A stretch of 64,000 bases of DNA from Trichoplax sp. H2 (taxonomy: Eukaryota > Placozoa > Uniplacotomia > Trichoplacea): positions 1 through 64,000 of the forward strand of contig NOWV01000122.1 in NCBI GenBank assembly GCA_003344405.1, written 5' to 3'. Shown in pieces: positions 37,401 to 49,103 of this stretch. The first letter of the stretch is position 1; the number at the start of each line of letters is the position of its first letter. Below the pieces are notes generated by a model. It worked only from the letters and a program-made list of their open reading frames with translations, did not search any database and was not told the origin of the DNA. Both the position numbers and the translations under genes were made by a program.

Positions 37401-40400
37401 ATACAGTTTATAGCTGCGCATTCTTATACCTTCGAATTATGAAGAGTAACTGTCTTCTAATTTTGTAGGCATCAACAGTATGCAACGAAATTAAAGGATT
37501 TCCCACTAAAATAGCCAAGGAAGAGGTAAGATGCAATGCATAGTGCTTAAAGCCCTGCCTAAAGGCGTAAATAATTGAGTACTCATATTCTGTTTTTTTT
37601 TTCTACACAGAAATTAAATGGTAGACGGCTTAGCAATGGTAGTGTTAAGTCAGATCAATCTAATCACTCCAGTCAATCAAATCAGCAAGATCGTAGTTTG
37701 CACCCTTCATCAAGCAATGGGTAAATATTTCGATATTAAAATTAGCGAAAGAATTTTACTATTGATATTTGTACTATGTAGAAATAAATCTATTTGGGAT
37801 ACTCTTGATCTAGCAGTGTATCCAATGGTCTACCCATCATTCCACCACCACCTCCAGAATCTGCATTACCTCAACCTCCATCCAATGGTCGAGTAAACGG
37901 TTCAGTGCCAGTTCTTAGGATAACTAACAAGAACGAATCTGAAAATAAACGAATATCAAGCAGGTAGATATCTGGCATAGTATTCTATTTAAGTCCAACA
38001 AATGCTTAGCTTATACAAGCCTAAAAAGTGTGTGATAAGTTTAGTAGAAACTTAGTGATTTATCAGGGTAAGCTATGGACTTTGCTTAACAACTTCTAAT
38101 TATCACAGTCAGTGATTTTAACGTTAAAAGTACTGAAATCTGAAATTTGTATTTGAATTTATTTTACTTATAACACTCAAAGAGCCTCTGTAAGTTATTC
38201 AACGTAGAAATTCGGATTTTATGTTCTGCAGAGTAGAAGTGTTACTTTGTGTTGCAAGACGATCATTGATAGCGAATAAATAAAGTGAAAGGAAAATGAA
38301 ATTTAAGATCTAAATAGTGCACTAGGAATTCAATATTACCATTAAAATCAGTAAAATAACTAGGTTACTCACCACTGAAATAGGACTATAAATTAAAGAG
38401 CGTTTTACTCCATTTGAACTAATTATAATAATTATTTATTAATCATTATATTAGCTCCGATGATCAATCGGATTCAAAGGCTGCCGTTAGTCCAAGAGGT
38501 GGATTGCAACTTGGTAATGAAGCTGTTAATGCCAGAGTAGAAAATAATATTGTAAGTGCACCTACCTATATTAATCCAATCATATCAAGAATCAAAGTAC
38601 TAAGTCTGGAATATCTCATTTTCCATGATACTCAGAAAATTTTGAATCATTGCATTGACGACGTCGAAAGTTTCGTCAAGAAGTTATCCAGCATTCATCA
38701 AGCAAGAAGTGATGTCTTAGATCGCAGATCCAAGAAGAAGACTAAAAAGGATAAAATTAAAGGTAATACAAAATAGAATATTGTTGAATAATTTGGTTAC
38801 ACTATCAATGCTTAAGATTGAATATTTTTAAACTAGATGCTGATAAACTTAGCGAAAATGTCTATCCAGACGATGAAAAATTTAAAGACTGCTTCCAAAA
38901 GATGAAGATGGGCTTAAATTATGCAGTAAGTCTATCTAGGGAAATACCACTAATGCCTTTTGAAAATGTTTCATCACCCTTATGCTATGACGTAAAATGA
39001 TCGCTAGAATCAGAAAATTTAATATTATGGTAATTGTATAAACTAACCTTTGGATCTTCATTAGGTATTGTTAAAAAGAAATTTACAGAAACCAACACCC
39101 ATTGAAATTATCCAATATTTAGTGGATTTATTACTTTACATTTTGAAAGTGCCCAAAGCGTAAGTGGAATTGATATTCTATTGCTAACACACTGTAGGCT
39201 TTTAGATTTAAAGTTAAATTGCAAATTAGTAGTTGTAGCTTACATCTTCTTGCGATTGCTCGAATAGACTTGATATTGCTGCCAATGTTGTCTCTCCACT
39301 CTTCACCGTACAAACTTTGCAAACAGTTAAAGCTAGTATTACTCCAAAGCAAGAGCAAGCCATTCAAAGTTTAGGATCAGCTTGGAATTTATCAAGGTAT
39401 GAGCTCATATCATGAAAGATACAGAATAGTCGTTATATCTATTCCAAATTTTTGTTTAGCTCACTCTTAACATTTCAGTAGAATCCTGACTTGTCATCTT
39501 TGATTATTTTAGAGATCAATATCCCGATGCTAACTTAGTACCCGTATACTATCCCGTCTTTAGTGACGGTTGGGTACCTAAAGATGTTAAAAATCCTCAT
39601 TGGGCTAAATTATCCAAAGATATTAAGCGTTTGGTTAATATCGCTGCTAAAACCCCTAAACCTCAACAAACGGTAAGTGAATAACACTATTATTTCATCG
39701 TTATGATCCGATTAATGTAAAATAAGATTGGCATGTAAATGGTTATTCTGTTACCATAGGCATCATCAGCTTCTCCTACACCAGTAAATACCAATAATAT
39801 TGCTGCTGCTGCTGCTGCTGCTGCAGGCGCCACTGCAGTAGCTACAGCAGCTACTACCAATAATAATAGAACAGAATCAGTTACATCAAAAGTTCCTGGT
39901 GGAGTTCCATTAGCAATTGAAATAGCTGGCAGGTATATCCAGATCTTAAATTTTAACTTCAACATTTAATATAATAATAAATAATTACTTATCTATCATA
40001 TCGGTTAATAATCTAGAACAAACAGTGCAGCTCAAATAAAAGGAGCAAGTCAAATTGCCACTGTCAAGGCTGATTATAACCCGACTACACCAGGATTTTT
40101 AGCTGTTAAAACTGGTGAAAAGTGTGAGGTAAGGCCAAAGCTATTTACCACCTTAAATTCATAGATGTTTTATTTACCTGATTACCGATACTAATGCAAT
40201 AATTACAGGTAATAGAGAAAACTAAAGATGGATGGTTGGTCCATAATATCAACTCTGGCAAGCAAGGACTTGTGCCATCTAAGAATTTGGAGGTAGCCGC
40301 AGATACTGTCTTGTTGGATGGAGGCGGTGGACTGCCCGTGAATGCACCACCACCTCCAAATATTCCACCACCACCTGTTCCAGCAACAAATAGCAAGAAA

Positions 40401-42780
40401 GATAATACCAATGATCCTATTTTATTTACTGCTCCGCCACCACCACCGATATCACCGCCTGCAGCACCACTAACAGCACAATCGCCAGCACCTCCACCTG
40501 CGCCAGCAGCTCCACTAGCACCACCAGCGCCATCTGCAGCTATAAATGGAGCTCTACCACCACCGCCACCACCGCCACCACCTGCTCCAGTTTTCAGCAA
40601 AACGGATAGCAAACTAGGTCAATTATTTACTAGATACTCTTACAGTATAAAAAAAAAAATTAAGTTCATTGATTCGATGTACATTTAATTATAGGATATG
40701 AAAATAAGTGATATGAATCTAAAATTATGAGTTTTCGAAATAACATGCAAAATATAGCCTTGGTAAATGCAGCGATATTAATATAAATTTACTGACTTTG
40801 ATATAACATGCAAATTATAGCGCTTGTAAACGCATTGAAAAACCCACAATTAAAGAAAACAACTACGGTGAAATATAAAGGTAAGTAAAGACTTATTTTT
40901 GAGGATATATTTTCACCTAGAACATAGATCAAAATTAGATACTAATAATCATGTACTGTTTATCGCTATATAGAGAATAATCTAATAATCAAATTTTATA
41001 TCTATAGTTTCTTTAAAATTGAAATTAATATTATTAATTTCTATTAATTTCTTATTCATTAACACAAATAGCTTCTGACAGCGATCTATTGCAAGATGAA
41101 TTAAAAGCACGAATGAAAATGCGCCGTATCCAGTCGAGGAACCGAAACGAAGGTAAATAGGAGCGCTCATTTCTAGCCGATATTTTCCTTACAGCCCTAC
41201 CATATGATCTGTTTTATCGTTTAATGACTAAAATCAATTGATTTATACTTGCATTCGTTTAGTTGGATCTATAAATCCAAACTCAAGTAAAGAGGAAATT
41301 AGGCAATACCTGACTGAAAGAAATTTCTCCGCAAAAACTACTGATTTATTGGGCGATTATGGAGGATTCGAATTACTCTCTTTGACGAAAGAAGAACTAG
41401 CCCAAATTGCCCCTGGCGAAGAAAATCGTCTTCATAGCTTACTAACAACACAACGTTCACAACTACCGGTAACATTAAAATTTCTCAATTTATATCATAA
41501 TTACTACGGTTTGCATCAAATTTAAGACTAAAAATGGTGTTACTTATTAGGATGAGCAGCAAAAAAGCCTCCAAGATGCCGCTGGAGATAAACTAGAAAG
41601 TGATCCGCTTGCTGTTCAATCTTCTGAGAAAATAACCACCACTCCAACTCCTACATCTAATAAAGCTGAACCAGAATGGAAGCGAATGATAATGGAAAGG
41701 AAAAAGAAACGTATGCAACAAGCTGGCATTGATGGTGAAAATGTACCTCCTAATAAATCGCCTAAAGATATTAAAATTAACGGTTCTAAGGAAAATACAA
41801 ATAGTACTCCAGTAACTAACAATAATGTAAATATAGTTTCACAATCACTGCCAACATCCAATAGTGATACTGTGGATTCAGCCAAGATATTAAATTCAAC
41901 ACCATCAACTGAAAATTCGTCATCACAGGCGGAAGCACAACTACGGCAGTTGCAACAACCACAACAGCTACAACAACTACAACAGCAGCAACTACAACAA
42001 CAATTAGGACTACAAGGTCAAAACTTGCAATTGCAGCCTAATTTAATACAACAGCAAGGATTGCAGCAACAATCATTAGGATTACAGCAATCTTTGAATT
42101 TGCAACAACCACAACAACTAGGACTGCAGCAGCAGTTGGCGTTACAGCAGAATCTTCAACAAAACCAATCTTTAGCACTATTGCAGCAACAGTTATTACA
42201 ACAAAATCAGCTGCAACAACTCCAGGGTAATCAACTTCTTACCGACAATGCTCAATTACAAAGTATCTTGTCCTCCTTAACGCCACAACAACTCCAACAA
42301 GCTATTGCTCTAGGTTTAATCACACCATCAGTAGTAAACCAGCAACAAGTAAACAATACGGGTTTATTAGCTCAAGGAACGTTAGGTAATCAATTAAACC
42401 TGACTTCGGATGCCTTGGCGGCGAATAATATATTGCAATTACAGCAAGCAAACGCAAATAATCAAGCTCTACGACAATTGGCAGCTGCCAATACTCAAAG
42501 AAATCTTGGATTAACCGGTACTCGATCACCTGGTGATCCATTTACAGCTTTACTAGCTGCACAACAGTTGAGTACAGTTCAACGAAATCGACGATTAGCT
42601 GGTTTAAATACAGGTGTAGGATTGGCTAATCCTAGCCTAAATGTAAGCAATCTTAGCACAGGTTCTATAGGCAGAAGTAATGGTAATATTGGAGGTGTCA
42701 ACCAGCTGCTTCAAAATCAAGTACCTAATCAAGCTACTCTTCGACTTGGTTTGCAACAAAATCAAGGGCTTCAATTTTAA
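34490..42780 (+). CDS. EPS8: EPS8-like actin regulator (PTB, SH3, polyPro, WH2-like, effector SAM, Q/L-rich tail)
   Basis: Twenty-two exons join in phase to 1333 aa: 34490-34512, 35698-35871, 36199-36277, 36455-36502, 36661-36732, 36994-37083, 37200-37346, 37469-37525, 37611-37720, 37814-37963, 38455-38762, 38837-38925, 39065-39159, 39268-39396, 39513-39672, 39760-39932, 40017-40128, 40209-40617, 40821-40880, 41072-41152, 41263-41468 and 41551-42780. The EPS8 PTB is at about 90-230 (VHLTTAKID; CEFMENVPEFDQLLLLF). The EPS8 middle region has DTQKILNHCIDDVESFVKKL and DEKFKDCFQKMKMGLN. An eight-Ala run is encoded by (GCT)7GCA at 39802-39825. The SH3 is at about 645-700 (ATVKADYNPTTPGFLAVKTG ... 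GLVPSKNLEV). A polyproline stretch (about 712-805) and an LKKT-bearing exon follow, then the effector/SAM region (DLLQDELKARMK; EEIRQYLTERNFS). The family caps and bundles actin and links receptor signals to Rac. The 400-residue tail rich in Gln, Leu and Asn is not part of vertebrate EPS8 as I know it. Confidence 0.9.
34726..34739. promoter_or_regulatory. X-box-like site in EPS8 intron 1
   Basis: GTTACTATAGTGAC differs by one base from the palindrome at 1522-1535 and fits the RFX X-box pattern. It lies 214 bp downstream of the first exon, where an intronic enhancer or alternative promoter element could sit. The evidence is the motif only. Confidence 0.3.
40741..40785 (+). pseudogene. Decayed or alternative duplicate of EPS8 exon 19
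   Basis: The stretch AACATGCAAAATATAGCCTTGGTAAATGC is a diverged copy of the exon 19 acceptor and start (AACATGCAAATTATAGCGCTTGTAAACGC at 40805-40833). Spliced from exon 18 with the same phase, it would encode ALVNAAILI and then stop. It is therefore either a dead exon duplicate or a poison/terminal exon that would give a shortened EPS8 without the effector region. Confidence 0.5.
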
Positions 42781-42786
42781 TTCTTA

Positions 42787-42792
42787 AATAAA
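42787..42792 (+). terminator. Candidate EPS8 polyadenylation signal
   Basis: AATAAA begins six bases after the last base of the stop codon. If used, the 3'UTR would be only about 25-35 nt. No downstream element was tested. Confidence 0.4.
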
Positions 42793-43019
42793 TGAATAGT
42801 AAAAGCTAGTAAACAATAACTTTGTTACATTACTTTGGTTAAGAATCTAAGATTTCAAATGTAATCCTATCCTAATTGTATCTTAATCCAAAAGTTGTAT
42901 ATGTAATCATTTTTTATAGCTCAACAATAGTACCAGCTATTTATGGTGATAAATGGGTTCAGTTTTTTCATACAATTCAGAAAATGTACACATTGTACAG
43001 GGAAATCATGTATAGTCCT

Positions 43020-43037
43020 GTACAGTACTGTACAGTA
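43020..43037. repeat. TACAGTACTGTA-type palindromic motif, densest example
   Basis: GTACAGTACTGTACAGTA contains the perfect palindrome GTACAGTACTGTAC. Related strings recur at 15495-15515, about 46592, about 54104, about 55217, about 55939, about 56131 and about 56196, all outside coding exons. This is a lineage-specific short repeat of unknown role. Confidence 0.6.
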
Positions 43038-44496
43038 AGAATACTTGATGATTTAACTGTCGCTTTGGTATCCATTTTAGAAGTTGCATCTTGACCAGCA
43101 AAATTTTTTCGTTTATAAGATTATGTCTGGATATAGTGATGTTGACATCTCGGCTATTCTATCAGTCATTTGAATTAATACAGTCGATACTGTAACTTCA
43201 ACTTACTTATAAATTGTTAAATTACTTTATATAATATAAAGTGGATAATAAGATTGAAGGGGAATATTATCAGTTGCTAACTGCGTTAAATTTTTAATAC
43301 TCTTAAATTTCATAATACTTTTAGTATTTGTATCAGTTTATACTATTGCATACTGTTTCTTTACTGTTTTGTTTTATCAATTGTAAAAGCTGCAAAATGA
43401 ATATATATATATATATATCTCTATTTTAGAACCATATTTTCTTCGTTTACTGTATAAGCTCTATTTTTGATAATTATTATTCAATTTCTATCTAATTAAC
43501 AATTAAGTAAGGATGTCGTTGAAAATTGCGAACAATGCCGTCTGTACTCGTACTTGAAGTATTTCATGCTTAGATGGTTGATTTTTTTTTCTTTTCTTTC
43601 TACTATCGATGCTCACTTTGAATATGAAGGTAATAATTTGTACGTGGAAATAAGGATTATTATTTGTAACATTACGTATGGAGCGACTGATTATAATTCT
43701 TTTAATTATGTGATAATTTGATTACTTCGTTTAATTGAATAAAGTATGCTACTAGATGTAAAAATGTTTCATTATGATATGGGTATTTCTAGTTGGCATA
43801 TACTTTGTAAGCTGTGTGAATAAGGCATACGAATATACGAATATATGCGCAGACTGCTTCGATGCAACACATCTACATTATGTTGAAATGAGGGGAATGT
43901 TGATGATCAAGGCAGCACAATACAAATTTGTATAGTCTATCGTGAAAATTAGCTAATACATAGATAAGTTGCTTTATAGATGTAGATTAACTTTAACATT
44001 TTGCTAGGAAATTATGCTATAATAATAGGTGCTGAATGATATAGCAATAGCGAGAATATACTATAGTGTCCTATCTCTATATTCGTACCGCTCATTTATT
44101 AGAACAGCCTCTTTGACTATCTATTAATGAAGAGCCCATACTGCACTGCATCAATTGATGCAAAATATTATAGGCATTGATTATATTATTGACAATAAAG
44201 TTAGATTTGATCATCTCATGTTAGGCCAGGCTAAACAACAAATCAGTAAGCGATAACCTAGCATCGATTATGTAATTATAATACGTATACCATTACCAGT
44301 CGATCATTTTTGAAACAAAAATGGACGTATCTACCTAAGCAGCAATCCGTTTCCATTAAGTTTTATAGTAGAGGTTTATATCTTCAATTTATAGTCATGC
44401 CTTTCAATTTCTGAGATGTGCTTGCTGAAGAAGATTGGAAGACGTGCCGGCGACGTCTTAAACTGTAAGCTCGTATCCAAGGCAACCAAGACTATG

Positions 44497-44684
44497 CAGT
44501 AGCCCTAACCATTTTGCATAACCTACTTTGTACCCTTCGTTGAAGCTGTCCTACTGCACATTAGACATGTATTGACATATCTAAAAGAAAATAAAAAATC
44601 AATAAATACATGTCTAATGTATCAGTAGGGCAGCTTAAACGAAATGTACAAATTAATTTATGCAAAATAGTTAGGCCTACTATC
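44497..44684. repeat. Foldback (MITE-like) element, about 75-bp arms
   Basis: The left arm (CCTAACCATTTTGCATAA ... ACATTAGACATGTATTGA, 44504-44575) is the near-complement of the right arm (AATACATGTCTAATGTATC ... TTATGCAAAATAGTTAGG, 44605-44675), with about 30 bp of A-rich loop. The complementarity extends a few bases beyond on both sides (AGTAG / CTACT). The arms are about 80% complementary with small indels. There is no ORF. It is similar in plan to, but different in sequence from, the element at 2843. Confidence 0.75.
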
Positions 44685-44825
44685 CAGGTGTTGATGATTC
44701 AATCATACAGCATGCACAAGAAGTTATACCTATGGCGTAGTTCATAGCTGTAACAGGAATTTAGGTGGTAGCACTGTAGCTATAATAGTTGGGTATAATC
44801 TTACACGAAGTATTAAGGCTATATC

Positions 44826-45459
44826 TCAAGTAGTAAAAAGTTCTAGTGAACTTTTCAGCAGTCTATTTTGCTCCTCGTGATGAGCTGCCATATTGGATGT
44901 GGTAACCTCATTTACGCCCATAAGTATAGGTACCCAAACATGACTATTGAATATCATAATATGACCGCAGAAAAATACACCTACTGCAAGTAGAAAGCGA
45001 ATTACTTTCAACTGGACTCAAAATACTTTCTCCATCTTTTTACCAATGCAATCAAACGTTTATTGATGCTACTAGACAGAAAGTATTAAACATTGATGGT
45101 TCTAAACTGAAATAAACGGCTAAAACTACGGAATATTAGCATAAATTGAATTCTAGATCGAAGTTGATACTCGTATAGGCTCTAGACTAGGCTTGGAAAA
45201 GTCTGCCCCATACGGTACTGCGCTTTATAGCATTTTGTATAAGTATTTGCTGCGCCTTTTTTACACTATCATTCTACAGAACTCTACGTTGGGCGCTGCC
45301 TTGTGTCCTAGACGGACGGACAGAAAGCATTGGAAAATTTCAACTTCTTTCATTCTACAATCACTCAGTTGGTTTACCTTTGCCTTTCCATATAAATACT
45401 GTACCAATATAGCATGGTACGCGTCTGTACCCTACGCCTTGACTGCTTAGGTCATTCAT
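44826..45459 (-). CDS. Doubtful small membrane-protein gene, three predicted exons
   Basis: Predicted exons 45459-45378, 45307-45288 and 45011-44826 join in phase to 95 aa. The protein would start MNDLSSQGVGYRR, have a hydrophobic stretch (IRFLLAVGVFFCGHIMIF) and end with a polar tail (HHEEQNRLLKSSLELF). The exon 3 frame alone is an open 61-codon stretch with good acceptor context. The weak points are a 20-bp microexon and no family that I recognise. In its favour, the start codon lies only 150 bp from the BET1 start on the opposite strand, a typical divergent-promoter arrangement. I cannot give a function. It may be chance. Confidence 0.2.
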
Positions 45460-45611
45460 CTTCGCCCGATTTTTTAGATGGCTACTACGATCTTCCTATC
45501 ATAATACGCTGATAGAATTAACTTAATCCATTTCTGTATAGTATCGTCTTCATTTCATCCTTTCAAGAATCCATTTAGCTATTAACTAGCTAAGCAACTT
45601 AATAGCAGGAT

Positions 45612-47739
45612 ATGAAACGATCAGGTAACGAATAGGATTTTGACTTGAATTATTGGGCTACGCCTGAATGTAGAAAATGATGATCATAATAACATGAAGG
45701 ATAATTTAGGACGATTAGAAATGAATAGTTAAGGACTTTAGTTTACTCTAGCTTAAAAATGAAAATAATGTTAAGTATTTATTGGGCCTCTAAATCTCTG
45801 TTTAAAGTGGCTCATTACGATTTCTGACGACAAATAAGTTCAGACGTCGTGTTATTATCAATAAAAAAAATACTGTAGAAGGCCTTCCTACAATGGAGGT
45901 AAAACGATGATCCGATTCGATTGGTAGGGTGATTTCAAGAATTGTTAGCCAGCTATTGATGACGCTGTCCTATGCACTCTTGCAGCATTATGGATACGAC
46001 ATAAGCTACAACTAATTCAGAAAATCTTGGTTATTTCTTGCCAAGTATATGGAATGGAAAGTTAATTATTTCTTCCTTCTTCACGTCGTTTTAAATACGT
46101 ATGAATATAACCTCTACTTCTGTTTACGTTGGAAGTTGATATTTATACCCTGGTGTTTCTTGCCCAAAATTAGCGATTGATAACCGGAAGTCGAAACGAT
46201 TTCATGTGACAATGATACAAGTACAGACTGCATCCTCTATAGCCGCCAATATTTGTACGATAATCTAGAAAGCACGACCCAAACTTGGCTTATTGCATCC
46301 CTTAACGTAACGTTCAATCAGTAATGGTGGTTACGCATCAACACTGATCGAGCTGTCATCAATACCGAAGTCGAAAATCAGTCATTTAGTAGATTAAAAT
46401 ACTCAACAAATTTCTTTCCTTCCTTACTACTGATATATTGGGTAATATTATCCATAAATACAACCAATTGATAGAGAAATTAATCCTAAATCAGTACTTT
46501 CTATAATTAATATAAATAATTGAAGTTCCGTAAATCAAATGATCAAAAAAATCATTAGAGCTCTGGACTTGAGAGGTTTTCAGTATTATACAGTACAGTT
46601 ATGTAAAGCCTTAACCAATCCTATCTCGTAGAAGTAAGCAATTTCTCCTTGGTAAAAAATTTAAAAAATAGCTATCTTCCGGCCCCCAAATGCCGCAGCA
46701 TACTTTCGACCTCATACCAATTTCATATCACGCTTGTAGTTAACGTGTATCCTTAATACAGGCAAAACCAAATTCAACTTTTGTAGTTGAAAATTTTTAT
46801 ATCTTATTTATAATGTTACTTGCAGCGTAGAAATACCACGCTAATAACATGATTGGATATCGTGGTCACATTTAGGATACCCAGGAGCTGATGGAAGCAA
46901 TAAACAATTTCTCGAAGAAGAAAATGATCGAATGACTGATGAAATGTCTCATAAAGTTTCAGCGCTAAAAACGGTAAATTATAGGAACTTTTTTTACGTA
47001 TTCTGTCATCAAGCAGCAAACATTGAAGAGTTTTGGTAAATGACCGAGTTATTTACTAAGAATGAGTAAATCTTAACTACTAGGACAAGTGTTAAGATAT
47101 TCTATAAATACATTTACCTTGTTTGAAATGTAGTTTTATAACGTGAATCTTAATTGAATGAGTTAATACTTGTTATAATCAATACCACTACGCCTCTACT
47201 ACCGACTTGATTTCGTATGCTAAAATTTGCGACTTTTGTCTCATGATAGATATCTATCCAAATGGGAGATGAAATACGTGGCCAGACAAAGTGGTTAAAA
47301 GATATGGTATCGGATATTAATTATAATCGCTAAATTTTAAATTTGGGTATACACATCATAGTATATCTTATTTTAGATATTGCATGACAAACAGAGATAT
47401 CAATATAACATAGTAATAGCTATAAAATTTTGGAACGTATATTTATCTCAAATTGTACTAAATTATGTGAGATTATTATGCACTTGCAAAAATTTAGTAT
47501 CTTTGAGATCCATTTAGGATTGTAAGAAATTAGCTTTCTAATTTTAACTTTATACTAAGAACGATTTGCTGCTATTGCTATAGGATACAGACTTTGATAA
47601 AACTGGAGGATTTCTACAAGGTGCGATGGGAAAATTGACCTCCTTAAGTAGAGCTGGCCATGGTTGGATTTGGTGTTATATGCTGCTGTTTGTTTTATTC
47701 GTGTTCTTCGTAATTTATATTGTATTAAAATGGAAATAA
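45612..47739 (+). CDS. BET1: BET1-like ER-Golgi Qc-SNARE
   Basis: Four exons join in phase to 107 aa: 45612-45624, 46876-46973, 47250-47306 and 47584-47739. Exon 1 is only 13 bp (MKRS plus one base). It was chosen because it is the one ATG-to-GT stretch found upstream whose phase completes the glycine codon of exon 2 and whose basic start resembles the family. The SNARE region reads FLEEENDRMTDEMSHKVSAL, ISIQMGDEIRGQTKWLKDM and DTDFDKTGGFLQGAMGKL. The protein ends in a C-terminal membrane anchor (YMLLFVLFVFFVIYIVLKWK), so it is tail-anchored. Known role: Qc-SNARE on ER-to-Golgi transport vesicles, pairing with syntaxin-5, membrin and Sec22. It is slightly shorter than my recollection of human BET1. 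Exons 2-4 are firm and exon 1 is likely. An AATAAA overlaps the stop codon (47735-47740). Confidence 0.88.
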
Positions 47740-49103
47740 ATCTTATGATTGATATGATGTGTAAAAGTAATGGAATGTAACAACCATGTTGCTATTTGAT
47801 GCATAGCTAAGAAAAATTCGTTGTGTTATAATACAAACTTTGCAATAATAGTGATTTAATCTTTAATTATTATGATATACCTTGATGTACTATACTATAT
47901 CATAAATTTTGTATCAATTAATATTTAGTAAAGTCACTTTTCGAATTCAAAATGGATATAACAAAAAGTTTTACTGGCCATATCGGTGCAACTAAATCTA
48001 TAACTATTCTACAGGATAAGGATTTAACCTTTCTGAGAGCATTTTAAACAATGACACATATATCTATACCAGATTCAAATACCGTTTCTCAATCAAATTT
48101 TGCGCGTGTACTGTATTACACACCTTGATCATTAATTAGAAATGCATGCTACGATTCTCTGTGTCATTTTATTACATCAGAACAGAAACTGATTCATATA
48201 TTATGGCTTTGCTACTCGAACATGGCAAAGACGTATGATATAAAGCAAAATGTAGATTCTACAGTAGACATTTATTCAGACATTAATAAGTTCGCTCAGT
48301 CTTAAAACTTATATATCGAGGACAACTTGCACCATACAGTAAAATCTAATCAAATCAAGTTGTACATATTTTATAGTAAATACATAATTTTTATTTAAGC
48401 AATGAATTGCTCCAGATTGCCAAATAATAACACAAATAATTTATATGCCCCTGCATTTATACTTATGTATACATAATTGATATACAACATATATGACATA
48501 TGTGTACGTAGCACGATTCTGTTGAAATAAAGCACATTAATAGTATTTCATTGTATGATTCATTATCAGCCTCAAATGCATCATAAGGCACTATAATATA
48601 TATTTACTGCACAAGTTATTACTTTTCGTCAATAGCTTTCTTAAATATAAAATACAATACTGGTATGTAACACACACCATGGATAAAAATTGTATATCAT
48701 TAAACAGATTTGTAGACCAAAATATCATCAAGTTATAATCGCTCGGCCTATAAAAATTTGCGATATGAAAATTTGCTACAGTAAAACAACGATAAAAGAA
48801 TCAATTATAAAAAGTTTAATAATAATCTTTTTCAATAATAATTAATTATAATCTCGAATCGTAACAAATTTTTTATGAACAAATCAGCATAAAACAGATA
48901 GATAAATTAGAAATAATTCTCATGAGTAAATAATCAAAAGTTGCAGTAAAATATAGTAGTATTTAATTTACGATCATTATTAAATATTCCATAAAGTATT
49001 CTTAATATATCCAATACTGCAATAACGACTAAAATTATCATTTAGCTTGCAAGTTTATTACGATGTAATGCGATCAAATTTCGGTAGTAAGCGTAAGTTA
49101 GAT
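47740..49103. other. Convergent intergenic spacer between BET1 and the first THSD7-like gene
   Basis: AT-rich, with stops in all frames. It holds the 3' ends of the two converging genes. I see no exon, RNA gene or repeat here. Confidence 0.6.

Larger units (their letters stand above)
42781..44825. other. Intergenic DNA downstream of EPS8
   Basis: No exon was recognised. It holds an (AT)9 microsatellite (43401-43418), a GTACAGTACTGTACAGTA palindromic cluster (43020-43037), a GC-rich near-palindrome at 44439-44459 (AAGACGT / ACGTCTT arms) and the foldback element at 44497-44684. The open frame at 42876-43094 overlaps the palindromic cluster and looks spurious. Confidence 0.5.

Noticed and set aside
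40145-40612. Gly/Ala-rich 155-codon minus-strand open frame
   Set aside because: It is the antisense shadow of the polyproline codons of EPS8 exon 18.
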